The notes: generated by a model from the letters alone, not told the origin. A DNA stretch of 64,000 nucleotides from Acytostelium subglobosum LB1 (GCF_000787575.1 NW_012236512.1:124001-188000); one strand, 5' to 3'. Shown: positions 22,645 to 35,846, counted from the stretch's first letter. Numbers and translations are program-made.

Positions 22645-23467
22645 ATAATGGTGATACATACCATCACACTTGCTGTCATATATTTCCAAATTAATTAAAC
22701 GATCGATAAAAGGTCAGAAATGGAGTTGAGTAGTTTGGATGGAAGATGTCGACAATGTGATTGATGGGCTTGGGGATGATAGTTTACATATGAATTTTGT
22801 TGCAATGGATAGAACGATTGAATTGAAGTTACTGATACTGGAGTGACACACTTGTAAATTCCAAACAGTGTGTGATTGATCATTGTATTCAAACTTGAGG
22901 GGTGAAAGTGCTGGTGATGGTCAATTTTATTCCAGTTCGACTGGAAACCACATTTATTCCCACACATACTACCAACTCATCACAAATTCATCACTACTAT
23001 TCCGGTGATCACCGACTCACTGTACCCAATACTCTACCCGTAATACACACTTGTCATATGCATTCTGATGAGAAAAGTCATATCCTCATTATGAGGATTC
23101 TTTGATTTATCATATTGAATTTGAATGATTGATTGATCAATGATTATATATCAAAGATGGGTAGGCACCCAATTTGTGACTTGTTTATGGGGACTGGTAT
23201 CATTGATATCAATTACTATTCTTTTGGTACCAATTTGATTTGGAATATATTAATATTGGTAGTTGTAGAATGACTACTATCCTTCTGGTCTTTTTTGGAA
23301 ATCAATCATATGCACATGTCAATCAGATATGTTTGAACAGACGTAAATGATCAAGTATAAATTGATCGATAAATTGATCTTTCCAAATCATCAAATCAAT
23401 CAATCAATCAATTAATTAATACTAAACTTTCAAGTAATACTACTTCCACTACTACTACAATTCCAAA
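22645..23467. other. 0.8-kb intergenic region downstream of the RasGEF gene
   Basis: AT-rich, with no gene I can support. A 90-codon frame on the - strand (22695-22967) has no recognisable domain or codon bias like its neighbours. Confidence 0.4.
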
Positions 23468-23723
23468 ATGACTCTCATGAGTAAGTAATATTAATATTTA
23501 TTATTATGAAATGGATAGCTCTCTAACAAAATATATTACAGAGGCCCTCTCCAACCTCCACATCTCCAACGCCTCCGCCAAGACTATGAGCTCAACTAGT
23601 TCCACTTCTGGAATAATGTCCACTCAAACATCGTCCAACACTGCAAATTTGCTGTTCTTGCACTCTGTTAATGATTTGCAGGGCATTATCGAGGGTAGAA
23701 TCGAGGCTACTGTTAACCTCTAA
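23468..23723 (+). CDS. Small Ser/Thr-rich dictyostelid protein, function unknown
   Basis: Two exons (23468-23480 and 23542-23723) join to 64 residues. It starts MTLMKALSNLHISNAS, has a Ser/Thr-rich middle, and ends IIEGRIEATVNL. Support comes from the canonical GTAAGT donor, a TTACAG acceptor, frame continuity and a TATA-rich 3' flank. The 'MTL...' start with an intron after the first few codons recalls the small developmentally expressed hssA-type families of Dictyostelium, but the glycine/cysteine body of HssA is missing. I do not recognise the protein. No signal peptide or membrane segment is evident. Confidence 0.6.
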
Positions 23724-23957
23724 ATCACAAAGAAATGAATTTCAAAACAACATTATAAATATATATATTAAATAAATAAATATATATTTATCACTTTTTA
23801 AACTTATTTATAACCTTGTCCCATAACTCATGTTTTTCCCACAATCCACTTTCATACTTCAAAGTCTAGACTTTGATCTTTCAAGGTTCAAAGTTCATTG
23901 ATTCCCACCACACGACACTACATTTATAGATATAACATATAATAATAAGATATAGAT

Positions 23958-25486
23958 ATGTCTGAACCAGCAATCACACCAGTCGATGCATCGACTACCT
24001 CGACTACTACAACTGCTGCTCCTGCTGCTGCACCAGTAAAGAAGGAGAAGCCAGAGAAGGCTGAGAAGGCAAAGAAGTTCACATTAAAGACTCCAAAGGG
24101 TACACAAGACTACAACCCAGAGCAGATGGCCATTCGTGAGGAACTGTTTGACAACATCAAGACATGCTTCAAGAGACACGGTGCTGTCACAATCGAGACT
24201 CCAGTGTTTGAGCTCAAGGTACGTGGTCATCATCAAATCACGTCACATCACATCATAACTCACTCATTCACTTCGCTCAATCACAGGAAACATTGACAGG
24301 TAAATATGGAGAGGACTCAAAGCTGATATATGATCTGCAGGATCAGGGTGGTGAGATATGCTCATTGCGTTATGATCTTACTGTTCCATTCGCAAGATAC
24401 GTGGCAATGACACGTACTCGTGCAATCAAGAGATACCACATTGCTCGTGTCTATCGTCGCGACAACCCAGTCATGACCAAGGGTCGCTTCCGTGAGTTCT
24501 ATCAATGCGACTTTGACATTGCTGGCGAGTACGACCTGATGGTGCCAGACGCAGAATGCGTCAAGCTGATCTGCGAGATCCTCGACGCAGTCAAGATCAC
24601 CTCCTACCAGATCAAGCTCAACCACCGTCGTCTTCTCGACGCCATCTTTGCCATCTGTGGCGTGCCCGAGGACAACTTCCGTCCAATCTGCAGCGCCGTC
24701 GACAAGCTTGACAAGTCGCCATGGAGTGAGGTGCGCAAGGAGATGGTCGAGGTCAAGCACCTCGACCCAACCGTCGCTGACAAGATCCAGACATTCGTCG
24801 CTCTCAAGGGTAAGCCCTTTGAGTTACTCGAGAAGATCAGATCGTCGGGTCTCTGCGACTCTAGCAAGGACGCTATCGCCGTGCTCGCCGATCTCGAGGT
24901 GCTGTTCAAGTATCTCAGAGCGATGGGCGTGGATGACAAGGTGCTCTTTGACCTGAGCTTGGCACGTGGACTCGACTACTACACTGGAATCATCTATGAA
25001 GCCGTCGTCCAGAACGAATCAGAGGTCGGCTCAATCGCCGCCGGTGGTCGCTACGACAACCTCGTCGGTATGTACGGCAGTCTCCAGGTGCCATCTGTTG
25101 GCTTCAGCATTGGAATCGAGCGTATCTTCTCCATTTTGGAAGCTCGCGCCAAGAAGGAGGGCAAGGCAATCAAGCAGAACCACACCAAGGTCTACGTCAT
25201 GCAGATGGACCAGAAGGACCTGCTGGAGGAGCGTCTAAAGATATGCACATCTCTCTGGGACGCCGGCATCAACACCGAGTTCATGTACAAGATCAAGCCC
25301 AATGGCTCCAAGCAGATGGAGACCGCACTCAAGCTCCAAGTGCCAATCATCGTCCTGTTTGGTCAGGACGAGCTCGAGAAGAATGAGCTTACCCTCAAGA
25401 ACACTGTCGAGAACAAGCAAGAGAGAATCCCAAGAGACCAACTGGTCGCCAAGGTACAAGCTCTAATGAAGGAGTTGAATCTCTAA
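23958..25486 (+). CDS. Histidyl-tRNA synthetase
   Basis: Two exons (23958-24218, 24287-25486) give 486 residues. The N-terminus is a Thr/Ala/Lys-rich extension, then [18 protein letters not shown], the class II motif 1 region. Motif 2 is [20 protein letters not shown], the histidine-A loop is [14 protein letters not shown], and motif 3 is [13 protein letters not shown]. The anticodon-binding domain occupies the last ~100 residues ([37 protein letters not shown]). It charges tRNA-His in the cytosol and perhaps mitochondria; no clear presequence is seen. It is convergent with the kinase gene, 142 bases away. Confidence 0.97.
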
Positions 25487-25628
25487 ATATGTGTGGCGTC
25501 ATTCACTTATGGATGTTCACAATCAATCAATCAATCTCCACTCATTCCCAACCAATCAATGTTACTGTCTCACTCTCTGTGTCTTTATTGATTCTGTAAT
25601 ATATGAACAATGTGATGAGAATGATTGA

Positions 25629-28600
25629 TCAATCGTCTGATTCACTCGAGTTTGATTCGGCGTCAAGGGGAGGTAGGTGCTTGCTGGTCTCATCCTTCAT
25701 CGTCAGGATCTCCAACCATTGTGCCTGGTTCTGATTGAACTCCTGTTGGCAGGCCGCTATGATTTCCGTCGCCTCGGTGGCAGTGGGTCGCTCCGTCAGG
25801 TCCTTGTCCCAGCATTTGGCAATCAGGGTCCTGATGCTCAGCGGGCAGTTGCCCGGAATTGTCGGTCGCAGGTTATGGTTGGACGTGTACAGCATGATCT
25901 GGAATTCGTTCATCTTCTTGTACTCGCCGTAAGGATGCAGGTATCGTCCATTGATCAGCGCAAAGATCAGCTCCCAAAAGACGACGCCAAGACTGTATAT
26001 ATCGGACTTCTCCTGGTACTCCTTGCCCTGGAACACCTCGGGCGCGCAGTAGGCGCTGGTACCTCTGGTCTTGTTTAGAGTCAGTTGGTTGGACTTGGTA
26101 TTGAAACGACTGAGACCAAAGTCGGCGACCTTGATGCGATAGTCCTGCGTGACCAGGAAGTTGAGACTCTTGACGTCGCGATGAAGGATTTGTGGCTTGG
26201 ACTGGTGAAGTGTTGCCAGACCATTGAGGAGCTGACCGCAGAACGAGAAGAATCTGTCCCAAGTCAGCTTCTCGCTGTGCAGTACCTGGTAGAGACTGCC
26301 ACGCGAGCAGTACTCCATCACCAGACAGATGCGTGGTTCAAGCACCACGCCATACAGGCCAACGATCAGACTTGAGTGCAGTGATGCCAACACATGGAAC
26401 TCTTTGAGGAACTCCTCACGGTTGTGCGCCTCGTCAGCACTCTTCAGAACCTTGATGGCTACCTGACGACCGCGGTACAGTCCCTTGTAGACCTTGCCTG
26501 ATACACCAGAACCGATCTTATCAGTGTACTCTAGCTCGTGATGAGTGATGATCCACTTGCCATTCTTGATGTCCATGTTCTCCAGCTCCTTTAGCAGGTC
26601 CATTGCGCCTGGAGTGATGGCTGGCATCTTGCCCACCAATATCTTCTTGTTCTTTAGTGAGAACAATAACTTCTTTTGCTCCTCATCGGTGCATCCCAAT
26701 CGGATCATCATCTCGTCGTCCATCCTCGCCAGTGATCCCTCCATTGCAATCTCCTCAAGTGTCAGTGCCATCCTGTATTGAGACAGTCCACACATTGATA
26801 ATGTATTGATTATAACTAGTTTGATTGATTGATGTGTTAGAGGAGTGATCATGGGAACAATGTGGGTTCAACATACATTCAAGTCTCATCAACAGGTCTA
26901 TAATCTCTGCACAGTTGTTCTCCTCAGCCAACATCAATGGGGTCTTCTTTTGCTTGGTGCTGATCAGGGTTGGGTCGGCTCCGGCGATGACCAGAGACTT
27001 GAGGACGTCCAGGCGACCAAGACGCACGGCGTAGTGTAGCGCAGACTCTCCAGCATTGTTGACAATGTTGATGTTGGCATTGTTCTTGATTAGAACGTGT
27101 ACCATCAGCATACGCACACTGTGGTTGAAGATGGCCTTGTGTAGAGGTGTCTCGCCAATGTTGTTCTGCTCGTTAACGTTGGCACCACGCTCAATGAACA
27201 TCTGGACGATCTTCTGACACTCGGGCGACCTGAACTTCTGGCAAAAGTAATGCAAAGGAGTATTACCATCCACATTCTTCAAGCTCACCTTGATAGCATT
27301 ATGCTTAAGTATCTGTATCATCATATTATCCGATATATCACTAGATACAGCCACATGCAATGGTGTGTATCCCTCCCTAATTGATTGAGTGATTGATTGA
27401 GTGTGAGTTAGACCTGGAAATTGATTGATTGATTGGGAGTGTGATCCAGAACTTACTTATCAACGTGATTGACCTCGTCCGATCTGTTCTGATTGTAGTA
27501 CTCGAGTAGGATGTTCAACATCTCAAAGTCGTTCATCTTGATCACTGTGACCAAAGGTGGATCCTCAAAGGTCATGGGTATCTTCAGAGTGTTGAACACT
27601 GAGGTGCTATCTGTACTCTTTGTTCGCTTGCTACTCTTTGGCAGACCAGTTGTCGGTGACACTGACACACGTGACTTGCGTTGACTCAGTGCCTGGCGCA
27701 GACCATTCAAATTCCTCTGATGTATACTCTCAGACAACAATCGCTTCTCTTGATACAACATCAATGACTCGATCACTTCATACGCCTCATCCCTATGTAT
27801 AAATAGACAGAATTGGAACTGTTCCATTGTTTGATTGATTGGTTGGTTAGTATCTCGTGACAGTATTAAGGTATTACTTCTACATACATCGCGATCCTGT
27901 GTCTTCACCAGGATACCATTGGGTGCCAATCCAGACTTCTTCTCGATGCTAGTAATGCCAGAGATTGGGATGATCTTCTGGCGTTGCTTATGCTTGTCAA
28001 ACACCAGGTTGTCGTAGAAGCACAAGTAGTGCTCAGTAATGTACAGTCGACCATGCTTCAGAACTGATCCCTGATATCCACAGCTGTAGTCTATATGTTT
28101 GGGTCATGTTAGTATTGAGTTGGCGAGACAACATGTTGGTATGAATGGTTTACATACGTGTGAGTAATGTCTCGTCGTTACCGATATGACTCTTGAAAGA
28201 ATGTTGGAAGTCCTTGAGGGAGGAGTCCATGCTGCTGCGTCTTTGCTTCTTTCGGTGTCCATTTGGCACAACTGCCTCTGGGGTTGGCGAGGATGGACAG
28301 GTGTTGGATGTCGAGACACCTGCAGTTGAGTTCATAAACAGTGGCATCAGATTCTGCGTGCTACCATTGTTGCTGTTGCCGATACTGCTGCTACTGCTAT
28401 TGTTGCTGCTGTTATTATTTATGTTGTTACAATTGATCGATCCATCACTCTGGCTCTTGCCTCGTGGAGTCAGTCCACCCTCTCTGGGCGCTGTTGGTGT
28501 TGGTACCTGTTGTTGCTGTGATGGAATGTCGATACTGGTGTTACTGCAACTGCTGCTCGTACTGCTGTTGTCGTTAATGTTGTTGCTAGAGTTGTCCTGG

Positions 28601-29889
28601 GATTGATCCTTCTCGATGGCCAGGTCGCTCTTTGACTCGCTCTTCTTCATTGGGTGGCCGGGAGTGCAGGCCAACGCCTTTGGTGCACAAGCCTTGTGGA
28701 AGGAACCTCCACAATCATTGCAGACCATGCCCTGTTTGCCAATAACGCCCCAAATGAACTGCTCGCAGCCACGACATCTCGTTGGCTGTGTGAAGTACTT
28801 TGCTCTGAAAGAGTGAGACTTGAGTATTGGCGATAGACATGCCTCCGGGGTGTCCATCGGTATGTCCATACTCTGTGCGCTGGTGTTGGATGGAGTGGTC
28901 GTTGCCGCTGCTACTACACCCTGGCTGCTACTCCTATGTAAACTATTGATCAGCACTGATTCGTTGTTGATCGATGATCCGTTGGAAGAGATTGATGATG
29001 ACAATGGAGTAGAGTTGGCGTTGGCGTTCGAGTTGTAGTACATTCCTGAGGGTGCTGGGGCAACGCCTGATTGCGGAGCTGCTGCGGGAGGTATGGGCGG
29101 CAGTGGCGGGAGACTCGACGACACCAACTGTGGCACTGGCGGCAGTGGGGGGTACACCAGTTTGCTCTCGAGTTTGAACTCGCAGTTTGAATTTGACTTT
29201 GTACGTCTGGGCTTTTTCAAGTCGTTTGATTGTTGTTGCTGATGGTGATGATGCGAGATGGATTGGGGCGAAGGTGGATGCGGAGGGCGCATCGGGCTAC
29301 TCCTGTTGGCATGCGATTGTTGAGGGGTTGTTGGCAGTGGAGGCATAGCTGCTGTTACCAGAGGAGGAGTTGATGCAGGTGCTTGAATAGGTGTATGTGG
29401 CGCACTATGTATATTATTATTATTGAATGGTCTACTTGGTGAAGTGCCATTGCCATTCATATCGACCTCAGCAACAATATTGGAAGGTTTTGTTGTTGTA
29501 GCTGTTGTTGTGGCTGTTGTTGTTGCTGTGGCTGTTGCTGGTGTATCGTCTTCACCAGGTATGTTTGGTACGACTTGACTCGACAAGTCATCGCGACTAC
29601 TTATGTTTGTCGTATTTGTGTTGGTATTTAGGTTTGAAGGTCTGACGGGGATTGGAGGTATTTCTCTCGCCTTTTGAAACATTGGTGGCTTGGGCAGTGG
29701 CACTGGCACCACTACAGAGGCGCCATGCTTTGGTGGCATCTCTTGTGTAGGTGATGGCACCGACTGGTTATGTACATAAATGCCATCATAATGTGTCTGT
29801 GATCCATTCTCTGTCTCGGCAGTGACTGCTGCTGCTGCTGCAGGGCCTCCATTCGTATTATTATAGAGCATCGGTGATTTCAAAGACAT
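25629..29889 (-). CDS. GRAM/C1/ankyrin/SAM tyrosine-kinase-like protein kinase (ARCK-1-like)
   Basis: Five exons (29889-28158, 28090-27888, 27818-27457, 27376-26877, 26815-25629) give 1,327 residues. The first 350 residues are Pro/Thr/Asn-rich with many PPLPP-type motifs. A C1 domain lies at ~355-408 (HSFRAKYF, CRGCEQFIWG, C-x2-C and H-x-C spacing). A GRAM domain follows at ~570-670 (SCGYQGSVLKHGRLYITEHYL). Ankyrin repeats occupy ~735-930 (GNTPLHYFCQK, GETPLHKAIF, GESALHYAVR). A SAM domain is at ~932-995 (LSMCGLSQY to LLFSLKNKK), and a kinase domain at ~1028-1290 has GSGVSGKVYKG, VAIKVLK, HRDVKSLNFL and DFGLS, so it should be active. The order recalls Dictyostelium ARCK-1, a kinase in cell-type patterning; that link is from memory. 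The exon 5 acceptor (CTAG at 26816) was chosen because it completes the SAM domain. Confidence 0.9.
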
Positions 29890-31014
29890 TGATTATTCTT
29901 TTTTTTTCTGCTTTCGGTCCAAGTCCAAATCGAGTTTGAAATGAATGAATGAATGTTTCGAGCTTGTTTTTGATTGGATCAATCCTGTCACTCAATTATC
30001 CATCAATCAACTCTGTTTGTTATCTATAACTTATTGTATTTGTTACTGTTTCTGTCTTGTCTATTTATCCAATCTATTCTGTCTCTCTCTCTCTCTTTAT
30101 TTGGAATGAATTTATGAATGAATATATGAATGAAAGAATGATGTTGATAATAGATGTTGATTGATGGATTGGATTGATAGAGAAGGAAGGTAGAGAGAGT
30201 GAGAGTGTTTGATTGATTGATTGATTGAGCGAGTGATTGAGTAAGTACCAAAGGAGTGGTAGGTTTGAGATGGGAGAGTGCTTAAGTGTACTCTCGATGA
30301 GTGATAAAGATGGTGGTGATGGTGGTTGTTATGGCATCCATCTCTTTCCTTTCCCTCTATCTCTAACACACACACACACTTAAACACATAAACAACAACA
30401 ACAACAGAACAGACCGATCAGAATCAAACAACACACACCCCTTCAAGTGTGTCAATGTTTTGATAAGGTAGGCATATAGACAAGGTAGAGTGAGTATGTG
30501 GGGGGTGGTCACCTTCTCAACCACTTGAGAACATACACACACACACATAGACCCTAAGATAGATTGGTTGACACACACACTTAAGCAAATAAATTAACAC
30601 ACATAATACATGTTGATTGATTGTTATAATAGGTAGTTGGACTAATTTGGTTTATAATTGGATTGTCCAAGAAAGAAGAACTAACTGTGTTTATCATGAT
30701 ATCAATTCATTGTTGTTGTTATGGATGAATGAAGACATAGTGTTTGTTGTTCCAGACAGACGAGTGATGGGGTCAAATGAATGACTATCATCTACTTGAG
30801 GAGTTCTCATATTATCTCGCAATGAAGGAAGTTCCAATTTCCAGGAATTTCAAATTTTAGTTCTCATGTTGTTGAGCATTCCCGCCAAAAAAACATTCAT
30901 GTTATTAACCTTCATAGTTCAACCAACAAATCATATAACTTCAACAATCTATACAAACACTTATTATTATTACTTATAACATAAATATATATATATACAC
31001 ATACTTTAGAAAGA
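29890..31014. promoter_or_regulatory. 1.1-kb divergent promoter region (kinase / RPA70)
   Basis: Contains TCAA/TTGA runs, CACACA tracts near 30366-30378 and 30534-30545, and (TA)n just before RPA70. No gene or RNA is recognised; frames of 60-90 codons here are made of repeat-encoded Ile/Asn/Gln/Ser. Confidence 0.5.
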
Positions 31015-33110
31015 ATGAATGATATACCAAAGCCAAGATCGTTGGATGAATACATCAACAAGTTCAGAGATAGCAGAGACACAAAGACAGTGCACACCTG
31101 TGATATAGTTCTTCAGATTGGTCCAAATAGCCCATTAGTCAAGAGTTCCAGAGTAACGTATGTATCTCTCATTCAATCAATCAATCAATTAATCATTCAT
31201 GAACTAACTAATTAACAAACAACAACATGCAACAAACATATCAGTATGACTGTGTGTGACACTGAATACTTTGTACCAGCAATGATTGAGAATGAAAAGG
31301 CTCAACTCTCTGATTATCCATTGTTTGCTGTGGTCAGATTGAAGAGATTCTCTTTTACTGCCAAGGGATACTTGGTGGTCAAAGAGATGAACGTGATCAA
31401 AAGTGCGCAGACCATGTTCCCCGGTCCAAAGGGTAACCCGCCACAATTGCATCCAGTCGTCCATTCCATTAGCACGGGAGCCCCCCCTCCCGCCAACGGT
31501 GGAGTTGCTAGTCTAACACCCAACAAAGCAGCATTGGCCAGCAACAAGAACATTGTCAATCAGCAAGCAAACCAACAACAGCAACAATACAAGCAACAAC
31601 AACAACAACAGCAACAACAACAAAACAATGGCGATGACATGTCGTACAACAACATCACCCCCATTGAGAGTCTTGCCCCACATTCACAAAACTGCACCAT
31701 CAAGGCTGTCGTCAGGAAGAAGAGTGATATCAAGACTTACAGCAAAGTCGGTAGTGCCGGCAAGATCTTGAATCTTGAATTGATCGATGATAGTGTCAAT
31801 GTATGTATAAATCAATCAATCAAACTCCCGGAAATACTAATCAAACAATAACACCTAAACAGTACAACGAGATCAAGGCAACAATCTTTGGAAAGATTGA
31901 CAATGAAATTTGTGAGAGATTCAATGATATGATGCAGATTGGCGGCACGTATTTGATCAGCAACTTCTCGTGCAAGCCCAAAGTGGCCCTGTACAACTCG
32001 CTCACCCATCCATGCGAGCTGAGCTTCTCCACCAACACCAAGGTGGAGCCATGCAACCAGGCGATGGTTGCCCACACCAAGTACTCATTCATGTCCATTG
32101 AAGAACTGCAGACCTTTGACATAAAGGACAATAAGGAGGCGCCCACTGTCGACCTGATTGGCTATATCGAGGATGTGCAGCCCTTGGCCGACCTCACCAC
32201 CAAGGACAACAGACCTCTGAGGAAGTTCACCTTCTCCATTAGCGACTCGTCAAACAAGGGCATCCAAGTGACAGCCTTTGGTGCCCAGGCTGAGAAGTTG
32301 AGCGCGGATGTCCAGAACGGCAATGTGATCGCCATCAAGGCGGCCAAGCTGTCGTCGTTCAACAACCTCTCGATCAACTTCAACTTTAGCTCGAGCTACG
32401 AGGTCAATCCCGCCCACCTCCCAGAGTGCTCCAACCTCGTGGCCTGGGTGAACGCCCGCGGTGCGGGTCAAAAGACCGATTCGCTCTCGGTGTCGACGTA
32501 CAGCGGCGCCACCACCGAGTCGATCAGCTGCACAATCAACGATCTCACACAAAACACCCAAGAGACGATCCACTACGAGACCGACAAAATCAACTACAAG
32601 GTCGTTGGTTACTTCTCTCGCCCGAGCCAAATTACTATGACCGCCATGCACCTCATCAAGGATACCCAAACACCGTCCTGGTTCTATTGGGGTTGCAGGA
32701 AGTGCCAGAAGAAGGTAGATGACTCTTTGGACGTCTGCACCCATTGCAGCGAACCAAAGGTCAGGAAATACAGAGTGCAGATGCGTTTGACCGACGAAAC
32801 GACCGCCACCTACGTCGACCTTCTCGGAAACGTCGCCAAGAACCTGTTCCAGATCGACGCCGACGATCTCTACAAGATGGAGGAGAATGACAGGCTCAAA
32901 CACCTGTTCAACGTGCTCTCTGTGCCCTATGTGGTCACACTCAAGGTTATTCCGCCTGGCCAACAGACACAGACCGGTGGCCAAACGTCGACCTATGTCA
33001 AGTACAGCGTCGCCCGCGTTGAGAAGGTTGACTTTATGAAGATGTTCCAGCCTACCTACCTCGAGAACCACTTCATCATGGCCACGCAACAACCAGCAGC
33101 AGCAGAGTAA
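31015..33110 (+). CDS. Replication protein A large subunit (RPA70/RPA1)
   Basis: Three exons (31015-31157, 31245-31800, 31863-33110) give 648 residues. An N-terminal OB fold (LQIGPNSPL, PLFAVVRLKRFSF) is joined by a Gln-rich linker to DNA-binding domains A and B (NCTIKAVVRKKSDIKTYS, YNEIKATIFGKI, TVDLIGYIEDVQPLADLTTK). Domain C carries the zinc ribbon WGCRKCQKKVDDSLDVCTHC. RPA coats single-stranded DNA during replication and repair as a trimer with RPA32 and RPA14. The extreme N-terminus (NDIPKPRSLDEYINKF) is about 20 residues longer than in animals. The poly-Gln linker (about 140 residues into exon 2) is dictyostelid-like. It is convergent with the VASP gene. Confidence 0.95.
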
Positions 33111-33294
33111 TACAGTTGGAGGTGGAGTACTCAATAAATTAAGTATTTTGTTTCATTAATTGAATATATATATATATTGATTGATTGATTGGATTGATGG
33201 AATGGATTGATTGATGTCTTTGCTCGCTCGCTTTTGATTGATTGATTGGATTGATCGATGAAGTGAAGTGAAGTGAAGTTGAATGAATGTGACA

Positions 33295-34799
33295 TTAATG
33301 CGAAGACGATCTGATGGCCTCCAATATCTCCTCTTTGAACTTGGCCATCTCTCTCCTGAACTCTGACAGAATCTCCTCCTTGAGCGCCAGCATGTCGGGA
33401 TCGGTCAATGCCGATGGAGCTGGTGCTGTGTTGTTTGGTGACAAGTTGGGTCGGTTGGAGGCGGGTGGTGGCTTGGGCTTGGAGACGGCGGGTGATGGCG
33501 CTGGTGTCGCTTTTTGGATTGGAACTGGTGATGGTGTTGGTGCTGGTGCAGGTACTGCTGCTGGTGCTGGTGTTGGTGCAGATGACACCTCGTCTCTGAC
33601 GACTGGTGTCTTCTTCATGGCGTTTCTCTTGGCCATCATCTCGGCCATCATGTTGCCACCACCGCCTCCGCCACCGCCCATTGCCTTGGGTGCGGCTGCT
33701 GTACCGGCGCCACCGCCTCCGCCACCAACATTAAGTGATGATCCAGATGCTGGTGTACTGGCATTAGTGTTGCCTCCAATCAATGGTCCACTCTTGTCCA
33801 CAGTAACAGCTAATTGAGTTGTCATTGGATTAGTCATCAGTCACTCGTCATTTGATTGATTGATTGAATCGTCAACATACTCTTCTTCAAACCATTCTTG
33901 GAGAAACCTTCGATTGAGCTCAACAAAGCACCTCTAGGTGGGGCATTTGCAGCTAAATGTTTGATTGAATGTTAGGTGTGATGATCTTCATTGGACAACA
34001 ACACTTGGCTACTTACGTGGAGGTGGACCTGGAGGAGGGGGTGGGCCGCCAGCAGGTGGCTTGGGTGCGGGTGGTGGTACAGGGGGTGCAGGGGCAGCGG
34101 CCGACTTGCCAAGATTGACTGAGGGAGGACGAGCTGGAATCTGCATCTGTGGTGGTTGTTGTGTTGGTTGTGGAGCAGCGCCTGGCTTGGCAATCTGTGG
34201 TGGAAGCTGCATTTGAGGTCTCTGCATTGGCTGTGATTGTGACAGTGGTGCCTGTGGCTGCTGTGGCGCCTGGTACTGAGGCTGCTGAGGCGCCTGGTAC
34301 TGTGGCTGAGGTGGCTGCTGCTGCTGCACGGGAGGGGGTGGGTATGAGGGCGAGGAGGAACCGCTGTTCTTGAGCTGGTTGATGACGTTGTCGATGCCAG
34401 CGCCAAACTGGTCGGCCTCGTCCTTTGTCGCAAAGTTGATTCCATAGTGAGTGCGCTGATCGGACATTGTGTGGAAGTTGGCCGAGGCGAACTTGTAGAT
34501 CACATCCTTTGTAATGGAGAAGTTGATCAATATCTGATTGGGGTCCTCAAAGCCACGAGCAATCACACGATAACTATTGTTGCCCTGGTGATGATAAAGC
34601 AACAATGTCGCTGGGCTTGGTGAAGATGGCACCCAATTATTTGTCTGTGCAGAGTGAGTGAACACCTGTGCTCTGCCCACCAATACATGTACTTCGCTAA
34701 TAATATTATTGATCGATTGATTGATATGATATGATATGAGTTAATACCAAGTCCAAGTCTGTTTGATCGATTGGTTGTTCAATCTTTGACATACCTCAT
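33295..34799 (-). CDS. vasP: Ena/VASP family actin regulator
   Basis: Four exons (34799-34795, 34696-34017, 33952-33881, 33809-33295) give 423 residues. Exon 1 is just ATG AG. The EVH1 domain fills residues 2-115 (VGRAQVFTHSAQTNNWVPS, SYRVIARGFEDPNQILINFSI, THYGINFATKDEADQF). A Pro/Gln-rich central region (APQQPQYQAPQQP, PPPPGPPPR) would bind profilin-actin. Exon 3 carries the G-actin binding motif GALLSSIEGFSKNGLKK, completed to LKKT by the next exon. A second Pro/Gly/Ala-rich section precedes a C-terminal coiled coil (ALKEEILSEFRREMAKFKEE) expected to tetramerise. VASP promotes filopodia by elongating actin filaments. The set of EVH1, Pro-rich, LKKT and coiled coil is diagnostic. Confidence 0.95.
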
Positions 34800-35825
34800 A
34801 TTTGATTGATTGATTTATTGATTGAAAGGAATGAAAGGATTGATTGATGATTACTATTATAACAACAAAGGGAGTATTATGTATATAAATATAAATATAT
34901 ATTACAAGTAATAAGAGTATAAGAGGGAATGAATGGGATGATGAATGAATGCAATGAATGATTGACAAACAAAGTGACTTCACTCTAACACACACACTAA
35001 CCAAACAAACAGTTAACTAAGGGGTTAAACAAACAAACACAAACACACACAACAATGGATGATGAATGAAGGAATGAACGAAATGTCACACAAATACAGA
35101 TAAATTGACAAGGCGACACTTTAAGAACAGGATGAATGGGGCAATAGTTAGTGTCGACACTAATCAAACATCGCTACATTCACTCAAACATCTTGTATCG
35201 ATGGACTTAATTATTAATTTTAAATTGATTGTCTGTCTTTCAAGATTCAAGTCAAAATTGGTGCATCGTAGATCGGGACCAGATCAGACGATCATACATG
35301 TCTGACAAATAAACACGACAGATATGACAATCTTTGAGAGAGACAGAGTAAATTTGGTTTATAACTTTGAACAAGTTATGATAATAATTATTTTTAATAC
35401 AACAACGATAATATTATTATTATTTGTTCTTCTTTAGTTTCTTTTGAATGAATAAGTTGAAGTTCAAAAGTGAGCCACGGTCAACTACTTTTTTTCAGCA
35501 AAAGCAAACAATGATTTTCGAACAAGACGCAGCATGATAAGCTAACAACATAGTTAGTTACTTATGCTCAGTGACGACACTTAGATAGAGATACAAGTTG
35601 ACATAATACCTCACTTGCAAATCAACCATTATCAATCAAACACACCCACACTAGTTCACCACCAGTCAAATCAATCAATCACAATTATTCACTCAATCAC
35701 TCATTCATTCATTCATCCACATATTCATTCATCCATTCATTTATCTTTCTAATATTGCTTGTTGTTTGTTGTGATCTTATATTCATAACAAACAAACAAA
35801 CAAACGTTGTTTGACGACCGACCAA

Positions 35826-35846
35826 AGAGAGAGAGAGAGAGAGAGA
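35826..35846 (+). repeat. (AG)n microsatellite
   Basis: Ten perfect AG units in the upstream region of the CCAR1 homolog. Confidence 0.95.

Noticed and set aside
22695-22967. 90-codon frame on the - strand after the RasGEF gene
   Set aside because: No domain, no signal peptide and no codon pattern like neighbouring genes.
32250-33134. 294-codon frame antisense to RPA70
   Set aside because: RPA70 motifs on the + strand are unmistakable; the opposite frame has no domain and is Leu/Val/Gly-rich as expected for a shadow.
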